A stretch of DNA of 64,000 nt from Massilia terrae. GTDB lineage: Bacteria; Pseudomonadota; Gammaproteobacteria; Burkholderiales; Burkholderiaceae_D. This document shows positions 18,625 to 26,401 of the stretch, piece by piece. The stretch is taken from positions 1,612,001 through 1,676,000 of the forward strand of contig NZ_JANUGU010000001.1 of assembly GCF_024753145.1 (NCBI RefSeq), written 5' to 3'. The first letter of the stretch is position 1. Every line of letters starts with the position of its first letter. Below the pieces are notes generated by a model. That model was given only the letters and a program-made list of their open reading frames with translations, was not told where the DNA came from and searched no databases. The translations under genes were made by a program, and so were the position numbers.

Positions 18625-19611
18625 ATGCGCAAACCGCCCGGATCCAGTCGCCGTCTCAAGGTGGTCGTTATCGCTTTCGACGGTATCTCGCCCTTTCACT
18701 TGTCGGTGCCCTGCCTTGTCTTCAAGGGCAACGGGCGCGACCCTGCGGTCTCAAAATTCGAGGTAGTGGTGTGCTCGGCCGACTCGCGCCGCCTTGCCAC
18801 CGAGGCCGGCTTTTCGATCGGCACACAGGCGGATCTCGGCGCCGTGGACTCCGCCGACATCGTGGTCATGCCCTCGTGGCACGACGATTGCCGCCCTGCC
18901 CCTGCCGGGCTGCTGCGGGCCCTGCAACGCGCGCACGGCGCCGGCGCCACCGTGGTCGGCCTGTGCCTGGGCGCGTTCCCGCTGGCGCAGGCCGGCCTGC
19001 TCGATGGACGCACGGCCACCACCCACTGGGAATGCGTGGGCACGCTGGCCGAGCGTTATCCCAAGGTGAAGGTTGATCCGGACGTGTTGTATGTGGACGA
19101 GGGAAATGTACTCACGTCGGCGGGCGTTGCTGCCGGCCTCGACTGCTGTTTCCATTTGCTGCGCCGCCTGTCGGGCGCCGAGGTCGCCAACCGCCGTGCC
19201 AAGCGACTGCTGATCGCACCGCACCGGCAAGGCGGGCAGGCGCAGTTCATCGAGCGCGCCGTCCCCGTCACCAAGACCGACGGCAGGCTCTCGCAGGTAC
19301 TGGACTGGGTGGCGCAGCACCTCGAAGAGGAGCACAGCATCGAAGCGCTGGCGCAACGTGCCGCCATGAGCCGCCGTAACTTCACGCGGCATTTCCGCCA
19401 GACGACGGGGACCTCGCTCAAGCAGTGGTTGCTGAGCCAGCGGATCGCGCACGCGCAGCGCATGCTTGAAAGTGGCGACGCGGCCATAGAACTGGTGGCG
19501 CAGCAGGCCGGCTTCGGCACAGCGTTTTCTCTGCGCCAGCATTTCCGCGCCGCGCTCGGCATATCGCCATCGGTCTACCGCAAGCAGTTCCGCGCGCAGG
19601 AGCAGCAGTAG
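18625..19611 (+). CDS. GlxA-family transcriptional regulator (DJ-1/PfpI domain plus AraC helix-turn-helix)
   Basis: A 328-residue protein. Residues about 10-185 form a DJ-1/PfpI glutamine-amidotransferase-like domain with the nucleophile-elbow cysteine in GLCLGAF near residue 113. Residues about 220-320 form an AraC DNA-binding domain with two helix-turn-helices (SIEALAQRAAMSRRNFTRHF and AIELVAQQAGFGTAFSLRQH). GlxA-type regulators sense small metabolites or oxidants through the first domain; the target is unknown. The downstream genes run on the opposite strand, so the gene is monocistronic. Confidence 0.9.
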   Translation: MRKPPGSSRRLKVVVIAFDGISPFHLSVPCLVFKGNGRDPAVSKFEVVVCSADSRRLATEAGFSIGTQADLGAVDSADIVVMPSWHDDCRPAPAGLLRALQRAHGAGATVVGLCLGAFPLAQAGLLDGRTATTHWECVGTLAERYPKVKVDPDVLYVDEGNVLTSAGVAAGLDCCFHLLRRLSGAEVANRRAKRLLIAPHRQGGQAQFIERAVPVTKTDGRLSQVLDWVAQHLEEEHSIEALAQRAAMSRRNFTRHFRQTTGTSLKQWLLSQRIAHAQRMLESGDAAIELVAQQAGFGTAFSLRQHFRAALGISPSVYRKQFRAQEQQ

Positions 19612-19624
19612 GCTACGACTCGCG

Positions 19625-19858
19625 CTAACGCCACGCTGCTGCGAGGATGATGCTGCATAGATTGCCGCGCCGGAAGTGCGGATCCTTGAAAGCGAGGAAA
19701 TCGTCGTTGAAGGTGCCGAACGTCGTGTCCGGCCGGTGCTTGAGCCCTTGGTAGAAGGTATCGATCACTTCGTGCGCGAAATCGTGGCCGCGCGGACAGG
19801 CCGACTTGACGGCCTTGCGCTCTTCCTCAGTGAAGTCGTCACGGTTACGCCCGGTCAT
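19625..19858 (-). pseudogene. C-terminal fragment of the HD-domain protein (after frameshift)
   Basis: The frame from 19858 (ATGA overlap with the HD gene stop) encodes about 77 residues, MTGRNRDDFTEEERKAVKSA, then FYQGLKHRPDTTFGTFNDD and DPHFRRGNLCSIILAAAW. This matches the C-terminal third expected of about 210-residue HD-domain hydrolases, in which a DDF-E-ER stretch follows a LV-AG segment directly. Adding one base near 19867 would fuse it to the upstream gene. It could be translated by coupling, but a broken single gene is the simpler reading. Confidence 0.6.
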
Positions 19859-20265
19859 GTCCATCCCGCACCTGCCTGTACCAGCGCGACCTCGGGCTGC
19901 ATGTGTTCCGGAATGCCCGGCGTGGTGTGCAGGGCAATTGCTAGCCAAACCTTTTCGACCTCGGTTTCCGCAATGCCATGGCTGCGCAAAAACTCGCGGG
20001 CGGCGTTGGCCCCGTCCACCTCGAAGCGGAGCTGGCTGGCGTGGTAGTGCGGCGTGATGCCGATGTCGTGAAACATCGCGGCGGCATAGAGCAGCTCGGC
20101 ATCGAATGTCAGCCCCTTGCGCTGTCCCAGCAGCGCAGCCCAATAGTAGACCCGCGTGGAGTGCTGGAACAGCATGTCGCTCTCGGTGTCGCGAATGAAC
20201 TTGGTGATGTTCCGGGCGATGCTGCTGTCCGGTATGGCTACTCCACAGATTTCGGTCGCATTCAT
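19855..20265 (-). CDS. HD-domain hydrolase, N-terminal part of an apparently split gene
   Basis: A 136-residue protein starting MNATEICGVAIPDSSIARNI with the HD metal-dependent phosphohydrolase motifs HSTRVYYWAALL (about residue 35) and AAMFHDIGITPHY (about residue 63). Related proteins act on cyanamide or small phosphorylated or nitrile compounds, or are uncharacterised. It ends abruptly at EVALVQAGAGWT, exactly where relatives continue; the missing part lies in another frame just downstream. It sits in a leftward run with the AhpD-like gene. Confidence 0.72.
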   Translation of the reverse strand: MNATEICGVAIPDSSIARNITKFIRDTESDMLFQHSTRVYYWAALLGQRKGLTFDAELLYAAAMFHDIGITPHYHASQLRFEVDGANAAREFLRSHGIAETEVEKVWLAIALHTTPGIPEHMQPEVALVQAGAGWT

Positions 20266-20301
20266 GGTGTCACCTTGCCGGGTACAGGCTCTCTCAGGCG
20301 C

Positions 20302-20754
20302 TTAGCGTGCGGCCCCGGCCGGCGTGGCGCGGAAGCTGATCGCCATACGGTTGTAAGCGTTCATCAACCCGATTGCAATCGTCAGGTCGGCCAGTTGGGT
20401 CGCGCTGAACACCGCCGCTGCGGCCTCGTACTCGGCGTCCGGTACGCCGGTATCGGCCACCAGTGTCACGGTCTCGGCCCAGGCTAGCGCGGCGCGCTCG
20501 CTGGCATCGAACAAGGCGCCGCCCTCGCGCCAGGCCGGCACCAGCACCAGCTTGTCGACCGACACGCCTTCCTTCAGCAGGTCGCGCGAGTGCAAGTCGA
20601 TGCAATAGGCGCAGCCATTCAGCTGCGAGATGCGCAGGTAGACGAGGTCCACCAACACTTTGGATAGTCCGGACTGCAAGATGTGGCCGTACACGCCGCC
20701 GAGTGCCTTCATGCCGGCCGGTGTGGCCGCGTTGTAATCCATGCGCTGTGTCAT
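20302..20754 (-). CDS. AhpD-like carboxymuconolactone decarboxylase-family protein
   Basis: A 150-residue helical protein with the alkylhydroperoxidase signature: NGCAYCIDLH at about residues 46-55 gives the redox CxxC pair and the following His, and Glu/Asp residues upstream complete the typical site. Members reduce peroxides with a thiol partner. It begins MTQRMDYNAATPAGMKALGG, a start typical of stand-alone AhpD-like proteins in proteobacteria, and lies just upstream of the HD-domain gene. Confidence 0.88.
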   Translation of the reverse strand: MTQRMDYNAATPAGMKALGGVYGHILQSGLSKVLVDLVYLRISQLNGCAYCIDLHSRDLLKEGVSVDKLVLVPAWREGGALFDASERAALAWAETVTLVADTGVPDAEYEAAAAVFSATQLADLTIAIGLMNAYNRMAISFRATPAGAAR

Positions 20755-20814
20755 TTCATTTCTCCTGTTGATGGCCGGCGCACTGGCCGGCCGGGGTTTG
20801 AATCATGGCCGATG

Positions 20815-21705
20815 CTAAAAACTGTACGACTCCCCGTCTGCCGGGACCAACACGCGCTGCGCGCTCATGCCTTTTTCCGCGATGTAGTCGCGCAGGTCGC
20901 GGCGGCTTTGCGTGCAGTGCGCGAGCGATTCCATGTGGCTGGCCACCACGGTGGCCTTGGGTAGGGCCTGGTAAGCGCGGTAGAGGTCTTCCTTGCCCAT
21001 GATGAAGGAGCCTTCATAGCCGACCAGCCGGCCGTAGCAAGCGTTGATGACCATGACATCCGGCCGGTACCGCGCAATGGCGTCCTCCACGAAGCGGTTC
21101 CAGGTCGTGTCGCCGGCCACGTACACGGTCTTGTAGCCGGGCCGCTCGAACAGCACGCCTGATGACTTGCCGAGGCGCTTGCCGCGCCCCGCCAACATCT
21201 CGTCGCTGCCATGCTGGCCGGCGGTCTTGCTCAGGAAGGTACCGTGAAAATCGACCTTTGTGGTGAGCACCCGCACGTCGGTGAAGCCGTCCTTGCGGAT
21301 GCTCTCGGCATCCTCCTCGCTCTGCGTAAAGATCGGGATATTCTTCGGAAGGACGCGCCGTGCCTCGTCATCCCAATGGTCGTAGTGTTGGACATGGGTG
21401 ACGATGACGGCATCGGCCTTGATGACTTCGCTCAGCGGCATCGGCAGATCGACCAGCGGATTGCGCAGGTGGCTGTTGACGGTGCCGGGGAAGCCCGGAT
21501 ACGCGCCCTTCGGGGCGAGCATCGGGTCCACCAGGAAGGTGGTGCCGGCGTACTCCACCTTGATGGCCGCACTGCGCACCTGCGTGAACTTGACGGCCCG
21601 CGCAACAGGGGTCGCTTCGGCTTGGCCCGGGATGCCCGCACAGCCGGAGAGCAGGATGGCACATGCGGCGCCAGCAGTGATGTGCAAATTGTTCAGGATG
21701 TTCAT
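20815..21705 (-). CDS. MBL-fold (UlaG-like) metallo-hydrolase lipoprotein
   Basis: A 296-residue protein. The start at 21705 (MNILNNLHITAGAACAILLS) gives a lipoprotein signal with lipobox LLSGC. The fold is the UlaG-type metallo-beta-lactamase superfamily: LVDPMLAP (about residue 58), the metal motif region VTHVQHYDHWDDEA (about residue 100), VYVAGDTTWN and VVASHMESLAHC. The metal motif reads H-x-x-H-x-D-H, one residue longer than the canonical HxHxDH, so the first His is displaced. The substrate is unknown. A start 59 codons upstream is possible but lacks the signal peptide logic. Confidence 0.8.
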   Translation of the reverse strand: MNILNNLHITAGAACAILLSGCAGIPGQAEATPVARAVKFTQVRSAAIKVEYAGTTFLVDPMLAPKGAYPGFPGTVNSHLRNPLVDLPMPLSEVIKADAVIVTHVQHYDHWDDEARRVLPKNIPIFTQSEEDAESIRKDGFTDVRVLTTKVDFHGTFLSKTAGQHGSDEMLAGRGKRLGKSSGVLFERPGYKTVYVAGDTTWNRFVEDAIARYRPDVMVINACYGRLVGYEGSFIMGKEDLYRAYQALPKATVVASHMESLAHCTQSRRDLRDYIAEKGMSAQRVLVPADGESYSF

Positions 21706-21854
21706 GGATTCGGCTCCGCAAATGAAGTGTGGCGTCCAGGGACCGAAACGTTCCCCATGCCAGGCATTTTCGGCGCAGGGGCGGCGCGCGAACAGTGGCC
21801 CACAGGCCATCCTACGTAACAAATGGGCCATCGCCACAATGCGGAGATTTGTCG

Positions 21855-21889
21855 AAAAAAACCCGTTGCCTCTACAGGTCAACGGGTTT
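21855..21889 (-). terminator. Rho-independent terminator of the peroxiredoxin gene
   Basis: Read leftward: AAACCCGTTG, 11-base loop, CAACGGGTTT, followed by a run of seven T. It lies about 50 bases after the peroxiredoxin stop. Confidence 0.85.
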
Positions 21890-21936
21890 CTTGTTCGGGT
21901 GATGATTGATGGCCGCTTCTCACGACCGGATCTGGT

Positions 21937-22497
21937 TCATTTCGCCGCGTCGTGCCAGGCCTTTACTGCACTCATCGTTTTCTGGATGTGCAGCTCGGGC
22001 TTGGAGTCGGTGTAGCTAAGCAAAATCTTCCCATCCGGAGCAATGACGTAAGACGTACGTTCGGAGAGCGCGGTGCCGTTCTTGGTTTTGAATTGGGTTT
22101 GATACTCCGCGGCCACTTTGGCGCCAGGATCGGCTGCAACTGCGAACTTGTCGCGGCATTCGAGCTTTGAAAACTCGGCGACACGGTCGACATTGCCGGC
22201 AGTGACACCGATCACGGTCGCGTTCAACTTCTTGAAATCCTCGGTCGCTTCGGCGAATTCATGCGCTTCCACGGTGCAGCCTTTCGTGAATGCCGCGGGA
22301 AAGAAGTACAGCACAACCGGGCCTTGGCGGAGCGCATCAGCAAGCGAGAACGTCATCGGCTTGCCGGCGAGCGCGGCGTTCAATTGAAAATCCGGCGCCT
22401 TGGCACCTTCGGGCAAGGCCGCTTGGGCGAGGGAGGCGGAAAGCGCCAGGATGGTTGCTGTTGCAGCATGCGAGAGTTTCGTGCCGAGCGTGGTCAT
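21937..22497 (-). CDS. Exported peroxiredoxin (AhpC/TSA, Bcp-like)
   Basis: A 186-residue thiol peroxidase with a signal peptide (MTTLGTKLSHAATATILALS to about SLAQA). The peroxidatic cysteine is in FFPAAFTKGCTVEAHEF (about residue 75). The Bcp-type resolving cysteine five residues later is replaced (CTVEAH in place of CTVQAC), leaving LECRDK about 38 residues on as the only other cysteine, so it is a 1-Cys or atypical 2-Cys enzyme. A secreted Bcp-like protein suggests peroxide removal in the periplasm. Confidence 0.88.
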   Translation of the reverse strand: MTTLGTKLSHAATATILALSASLAQAALPEGAKAPDFQLNAALAGKPMTFSLADALRQGPVVLYFFPAAFTKGCTVEAHEFAEATEDFKKLNATVIGVTAGNVDRVAEFSKLECRDKFAVAADPGAKVAAEYQTQFKTKNGTALSERTSYVIAPDGKILLSYTDSKPELHIQKTMSAVKAWHDAAK

Positions 22498-22745
22498 GTA
22501 GAACTCCTTTGAAGGGGTGGTTGGGATACTTCGATCGTCATACTTGCCAGTTCGCCCATGAGAGTCAAGAAGTTGTGGTCCAAAACATTGATTTTGTGCC
22601 GGCGGCCCCTCAATCGCTTCCGCAGGACGCCTATTCGCAATAAAGATGACAAGTATTCAAAGAATAAATTTTTCAAACTATGCTGCGGCGCACTAAAGTG
22701 GATTCGTACCAGCAATATTCCGAACCCAAACTATTGGAGCTCATC

Positions 22746-23093
22746 ATGATCGCCAAACTTCGCATTGTTGCTATCGCTTCCACCCTGTTGCTGACCGCGT
22801 TCGCCGCAAACGCCGCTGAACCGGGCGCGCGCCTGAAATCGGCCAACTGCAACGTTCCTGACTACCCCAGGGGCTGGCAAGATGAGGACCTCCAAGGTAC
22901 CGTACGCCTGGCCGTGCTGGTGGGCGCGGATGGTTCGGTACAAGACGCCAAAGTGATCGAGTCCAGCGGTCACCGCGCGCTGGACAAGGCCTCGCTACGC
23001 GCCGGAGCCACCTGCAAGTTCGGGGCGACCCCGAAAGACAGCGACAGGTCGTCAGTCTGGGCCACCGTGCAATACAAGTGGGTCATGAACTGA
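22746..23093 (+). CDS. Small exported TonB C-terminal-domain protein
   Basis: A 115-residue protein starting MIAKLRIVAIASTLLLTAFA with a signal peptide ending near ANAAE. The remainder is a TonB C-terminal-like domain: PDYPRGWQDEDLQGTVRLAV, then ADGSVQDAKVIESSGHRALD and ASLRAGATCKF. There is no inner-membrane anchor or proline-rich arm, so it is not a working TonB. Two cysteines (NCNVP and ATCKF) may form a disulfide, as in related stand-alone proteins. Function unknown. Confidence 0.75.
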   Translation: MIAKLRIVAIASTLLLTAFAANAAEPGARLKSANCNVPDYPRGWQDEDLQGTVRLAVLVGADGSVQDAKVIESSGHRALDKASLRAGATCKFGATPKDSDRSSVWATVQYKWVMN

Positions 23094-23141
23094 TGCCGAT
23101 GTACGCGGCTGCTGGCTGAGCGCGCCAGCTGCGCTCGCGTA

Positions 23142-23160
23142 GCGCCCGCCATGCGGGCGC
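23142..23160. terminator. Hairpin between convergent TonB-domain and GH27 genes
   Basis: GCGCCCGC, loop CAT, GCGGGCGC: perfect eight-base arms in the 86-base gap between the two gene ends. There is no strong T-run on either side, so it may act as a weak bidirectional terminator. Confidence 0.4.
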
Positions 23161-23179
23161 AAATCTTCCCCGACCAAGA

Positions 23180-25063
23180 CTAAGGTTTTGTGCAATGCAG
23201 TTGCGGGGCAGCCCAGTCTGCAGTGTCAAATGCACTTTGCCCACCTGAACGGTGAATCAGATCATCGAGCATTCCGCCGTTCTGCCCGTTCACGATCAGG
23301 CGCAACATGGCAACCTGGCTGACGTTAACGTTGATCCGCTTGGCTTCGTCGCCTGGCTGCATCATCCCGCTGTCATACAGCTTTCTGCCATCGCCCCAAA
23401 CCTCGAAATTGACGGCACCGGCAGGATTGCCAGTATCGTCGGCGCCGATATCCGCGGTAAATTCCGAACACTTCCGATCAAGTCGATACGCAATTTGTGT
23501 TGGCGCACCCAAGATGCCGAAACCCCTTGCGTAGCTTTTGCCCGCAATGCTCATCTTGCGGTCTGCGACCGGAACTGCCAGGCTGGCATTGACGGTGAGG
23601 GCGGTGCTAATCGGAACTGCCTTCACGTCCGTGTGGGCAGCCGGCGGCGCCGCATCGATCGCGATATTCGAGGTATAGGGCGATGTATCGATACGGTTGA
23701 ACGCGGCATGCGCCCAATGTACGGAGCTCAATTCAACCAAGCCCGAGAGCGCAGGCTCCTGGCCAGCCACAGTGACCAACATGGTGCCATGCGGAGGCAG
23801 CTCCGTGGAGAACGAGTCCTTCATGCGGCCAAGATCCTTGTGCGTCCACACGTCGCGCACCAATACAAGCCCTTCAGCCAAACCGAGGTCGGCAAACTTC
23901 ACAGTAAGGTTTGCCGCCTGGTCGCCTTGATTCACCAACGCCACTGCCCTGCTGCCGGAGCTTGCAAGGGGCTTGGCGAGCATGTGAGTCCTTGCCTGCT
24001 GACCGGGCCTTAGCCCGACCTCGCTTGCTCCGAAGCCCAGCGGATCCTGATCGATTGCGATCACTTCCGGATTGGTCAGCAGCGCCTGGGTTTCCCGATC
24101 CATCTTCGTCAAGTCATTCCCGGCCATGAAGGGCGCAGACATGACGGCCCAAACGGAAACATGGGTTCTTGCCTCGTCTGGCGACAATTCCGCGTGGCCC
24201 ACTTCAAAGGAATCCATATCCGCAACGAATCCCGGCTGAATGTATGCTGGCGCCAGCACCCTGGCATCGTCGATCAGATGTTCGACCGTTTCCCATTTCC
24301 GCGAGATGTCGCGGGCGATTCGCGCCGAATCACCAAGCCGGGTAGCTGCCCAGCTATCCGGCGTGTGGGGAAATGCGTCCGGCCGGGTCACATAATGCAA
24401 ATTCAAGTAGATCTTCTTGCCACTCTTCTTTTCAATTGCGTCAAGTGCCGCGCGCATTGCGTAGAAGCTTTCCGCGCTACCATCGCAATTGTCGAACTTA
24501 AGCAAGTCGATACCCCAGGCAGCCATGGCAGCCGCATCCTGGAATTCGTGGCCCAGGCTACCGACCAGGCCGCCGCCTTTACGACCTGCGCAGGTGACGG
24601 TGTAATTGGTCGTGTACAAGCCCAGCTTCAGCCCCTTCGAGTGGACATAATCGGCAAGCGCCTTCATCCCAGAGGGAAACTTGTCAGGGTCAGCCTTGAT
24701 GGTCCCATCGTGCTCACGGCCTTTCATCCATCCATCGTCGATGTCGATGTAGATATAGCCCGCATCTCGCAATCCGCTCGATACCATGGCGTCAGCGGTC
24801 TTCTTGATCAGATCTTCGTTGACGTGTCTGCCGAATGTATTCCAACTACTCCAACCCATGGGCGGCAAGGTGAATCGAATTTGCTTGCTGGTGGCGGACA
24901 ACGGTGACCACATATCGGGCACCGATTGGGCCACCGCAGCAGTCGACGCAAACAGGATCGATGCCAACAATATTTTTGATGCCGGCTTGACGCTGCCGAG
25001 GCGGCCGCCGGCGCCCGTCAGGAGAAGGCGCTTGAAAGGTTTGGAAGCTATCGCTTGACTCAT
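23180..25063 (-). CDS. GH27 alpha-galactosidase with C-terminal NPCBM-like domain
   Basis: A 627-residue exported glycoside hydrolase removing terminal alpha-galactose. The start at 25063 (MSQAIASKPFKRLLL) lies just after the LacI operator; the hydrophobic stretch KILLASILFASTAAVAQS is the signal region. GH27 motifs: PPMGWSSWNTFG (about 67), IDIDDGWM, the nucleophile region DLLKFDNCDGSAESF (about 190), the acid/base region VADMDSFEVGH, then SAPFMAGNDLTKMD and AIDQDPLG. Residues about 480-627 form an NPCBM-like carbohydrate-binding domain (GFGILGAPTQIAYRL, VNFEVWGDGRKLYDSGMM). Base use looks less GC-biased than in the central locus genes. Confidence 0.92.
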   Translation of the reverse strand: MSQAIASKPFKRLLLTGAGGRLGSVKPASKILLASILFASTAAVAQSVPDMWSPLSATSKQIRFTLPPMGWSSWNTFGRHVNEDLIKKTADAMVSSGLRDAGYIYIDIDDGWMKGREHDGTIKADPDKFPSGMKALADYVHSKGLKLGLYTTNYTVTCAGRKGGGLVGSLGHEFQDAAAMAAWGIDLLKFDNCDGSAESFYAMRAALDAIEKKSGKKIYLNLHYVTRPDAFPHTPDSWAATRLGDSARIARDISRKWETVEHLIDDARVLAPAYIQPGFVADMDSFEVGHAELSPDEARTHVSVWAVMSAPFMAGNDLTKMDRETQALLTNPEVIAIDQDPLGFGASEVGLRPGQQARTHMLAKPLASSGSRAVALVNQGDQAANLTVKFADLGLAEGLVLVRDVWTHKDLGRMKDSFSTELPPHGTMLVTVAGQEPALSGLVELSSVHWAHAAFNRIDTSPYTSNIAIDAAPPAAHTDVKAVPISTALTVNASLAVPVADRKMSIAGKSYARGFGILGAPTQIAYRLDRKCSEFTADIGADDTGNPAGAVNFEVWGDGRKLYDSGMMQPGDEAKRINVNVSQVAMLRLIVNGQNGGMLDDLIHRSGGQSAFDTADWAAPQLHCTKP

Positions 25064-25076
25064 GGCTCGACTCGTT

Positions 25077-25090
25077 GTTAAACGTTTAAC
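25077..25090. promoter_or_regulatory. LacI-type operator, perfect palindrome GTTAAACGTTTAAC
   Basis: A perfect 14-base palindrome centred on CG, typical of LacI/CcpA-like operators, 14 bases upstream of the GH27 start and in the divergent gap to the LacI gene. It is the best copy of a motif found five times between 25 and 31 kb. Confidence 0.82.
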
Positions 25091-25240
25091 CAAGTATATC
25101 CAAAAACCTTTCCCTGTCAATTTCTTGTACGCTATTCCACGGGGAAGCCGGCCGGCCTAATGATTCCAATGACGGTGGCAAACCACAAAGGAGACTAGAT
25201 CTACATGCTAAGATGACGCGAAGAATAACGATTACCATCC

Positions 25241-26236
25241 ATGAAACGAGCCGCCCCAACCATCCGCGACGTCGCCGCAGCCGCCCAGGTATCGACCGCC
25301 ACCGTATCGAAATACATCAACGGCGCACAGCGTTTCTCGCCCAAGGTCGAGGCGGCGCTGCAGAGTGCGATCACCAGCCTGGGCTACAAGTCCAATCCGC
25401 TGGCCAAGTCGATGATCACCGGGCGCACCGACACCATCGGCCTGTCGGTGTTGGACATTACCAACCCGTACTTCTCCAGCATCCTGAAGGGGGCGAACCG
25501 GGTCGCCAACGACCGCGGCTTTTCCGTGCTCCTGATCGACACCGAGGAAACTCCTAGCCGCGAGCGGCGTACGCTGGAGGAACTCGCGCGGCGCGTGGAT
25601 GGCATGATCGTGTTCTCGCGCATGCGCGAGCACGAGATGACGTGGATGGCCGAGATCGACAAGCCGCTGGTGTTCTTCGGCAGCCTGAACGAACTGCCGC
25701 TGCCGACCTTCGCCAGCGACGACCACGGCGGCGCCTTCATGCTGACCCAGCACCTGCGCCTGCTCGGCCACAAGCGCTTCGCCTACCTCGGCTTTTCCAA
25801 GTCGCGCCGCGACGAGGAGCGCCTGGGCGGCATCCGCGAGTGCCTGGGCGCGGCCGGCCTCGACCTCGCCATCTACGACGCGGAAGCGCCCTCGCTGCTG
25901 GAGGGCGAGCGCCTGTGCTCTTCCATTGTGCTGGGCAGCGGAGGGCCGGACGCGCTGATCTGCTACAACGACCTGATGGCGCTCGGCTTCATGAAGGAAG
26001 CCGCCAACCTGGGCGTGGCGGTCCCGCGCGACATCTCCGTGGTCGGCTTCGACAATATTCCCTACGGCAAATACACGACGCCGGCGCTGACCACGGTCGA
26101 CCTGCAGAGCGAGCGCCTGGGCGCGGCCGCAATGGACAAGCTGCTGGCCGTGATCCGCGGCGAGCCGGTCGAGAAGCTGACCAAGATCGCACCGCAGCTG
26201 ATCCTGCGCGCATCGACGCTGGCGCGGCGGGGCTGA
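25241..26236 (+). CDS. LacI-family transcriptional regulator of the carbohydrate locus
   Basis: A 331-residue LacI-type repressor. The helix-turn-helix is at residues about 7-30 (TIRDVAAAAQVSTATVSKYI), with the hinge helix NPLAKSMITGRTDTIGL at about 52-68, followed by a periplasmic-binding-protein-like sugar-sensing core (VGFDNIPYGKYTTPALTTVD near 270). The helix positions contacting the operator read STATVSKYI where LacI has STVSRV-type sequence. It diverges from the GH27 gene and precedes the lyase/GH105 genes; five matching operators nearby make it the likely local regulator. The inducer is probably an oligosaccharide fragment. Confidence 0.92.
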   Translation: MKRAAPTIRDVAAAAQVSTATVSKYINGAQRFSPKVEAALQSAITSLGYKSNPLAKSMITGRTDTIGLSVLDITNPYFSSILKGANRVANDRGFSVLLIDTEETPSRERRTLEELARRVDGMIVFSRMREHEMTWMAEIDKPLVFFGSLNELPLPTFASDDHGGAFMLTQHLRLLGHKRFAYLGFSKSRRDEERLGGIRECLGAAGLDLAIYDAEAPSLLEGERLCSSIVLGSGGPDALICYNDLMALGFMKEAANLGVAVPRDISVVGFDNIPYGKYTTPALTTVDLQSERLGAAAMDKLLAVIRGEPVEKLTKIAPQLILRASTLARRG

Positions 26237-26368
26237 GCCCCCACCGGCACGTCCGCCCGCCCGCGCGGGAACGACGGCATGACGCTACCTGTCGCAGTCC
26301 CGCGTACCGACGCGCCGCCAAGAATAATCTCCGCGTTTACTTTCCCGAAGAGTTGGCTTATTCTTTTT

Positions 26369-26382
26369 GGAAAACGTTTAAC
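26369..26382. promoter_or_regulatory. LacI-type operator copy 2 (GGAAAACGTTTAAC)
   Basis: Matches the perfect palindrome at 12 of 14 bases and ends 19 bases before the start of the 617-residue protein gene, where a bound repressor would block the promoter or elongation. Confidence 0.72.
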
Positions 26383-26401
26383 AACAATGGAGATGCCACC
26401 C

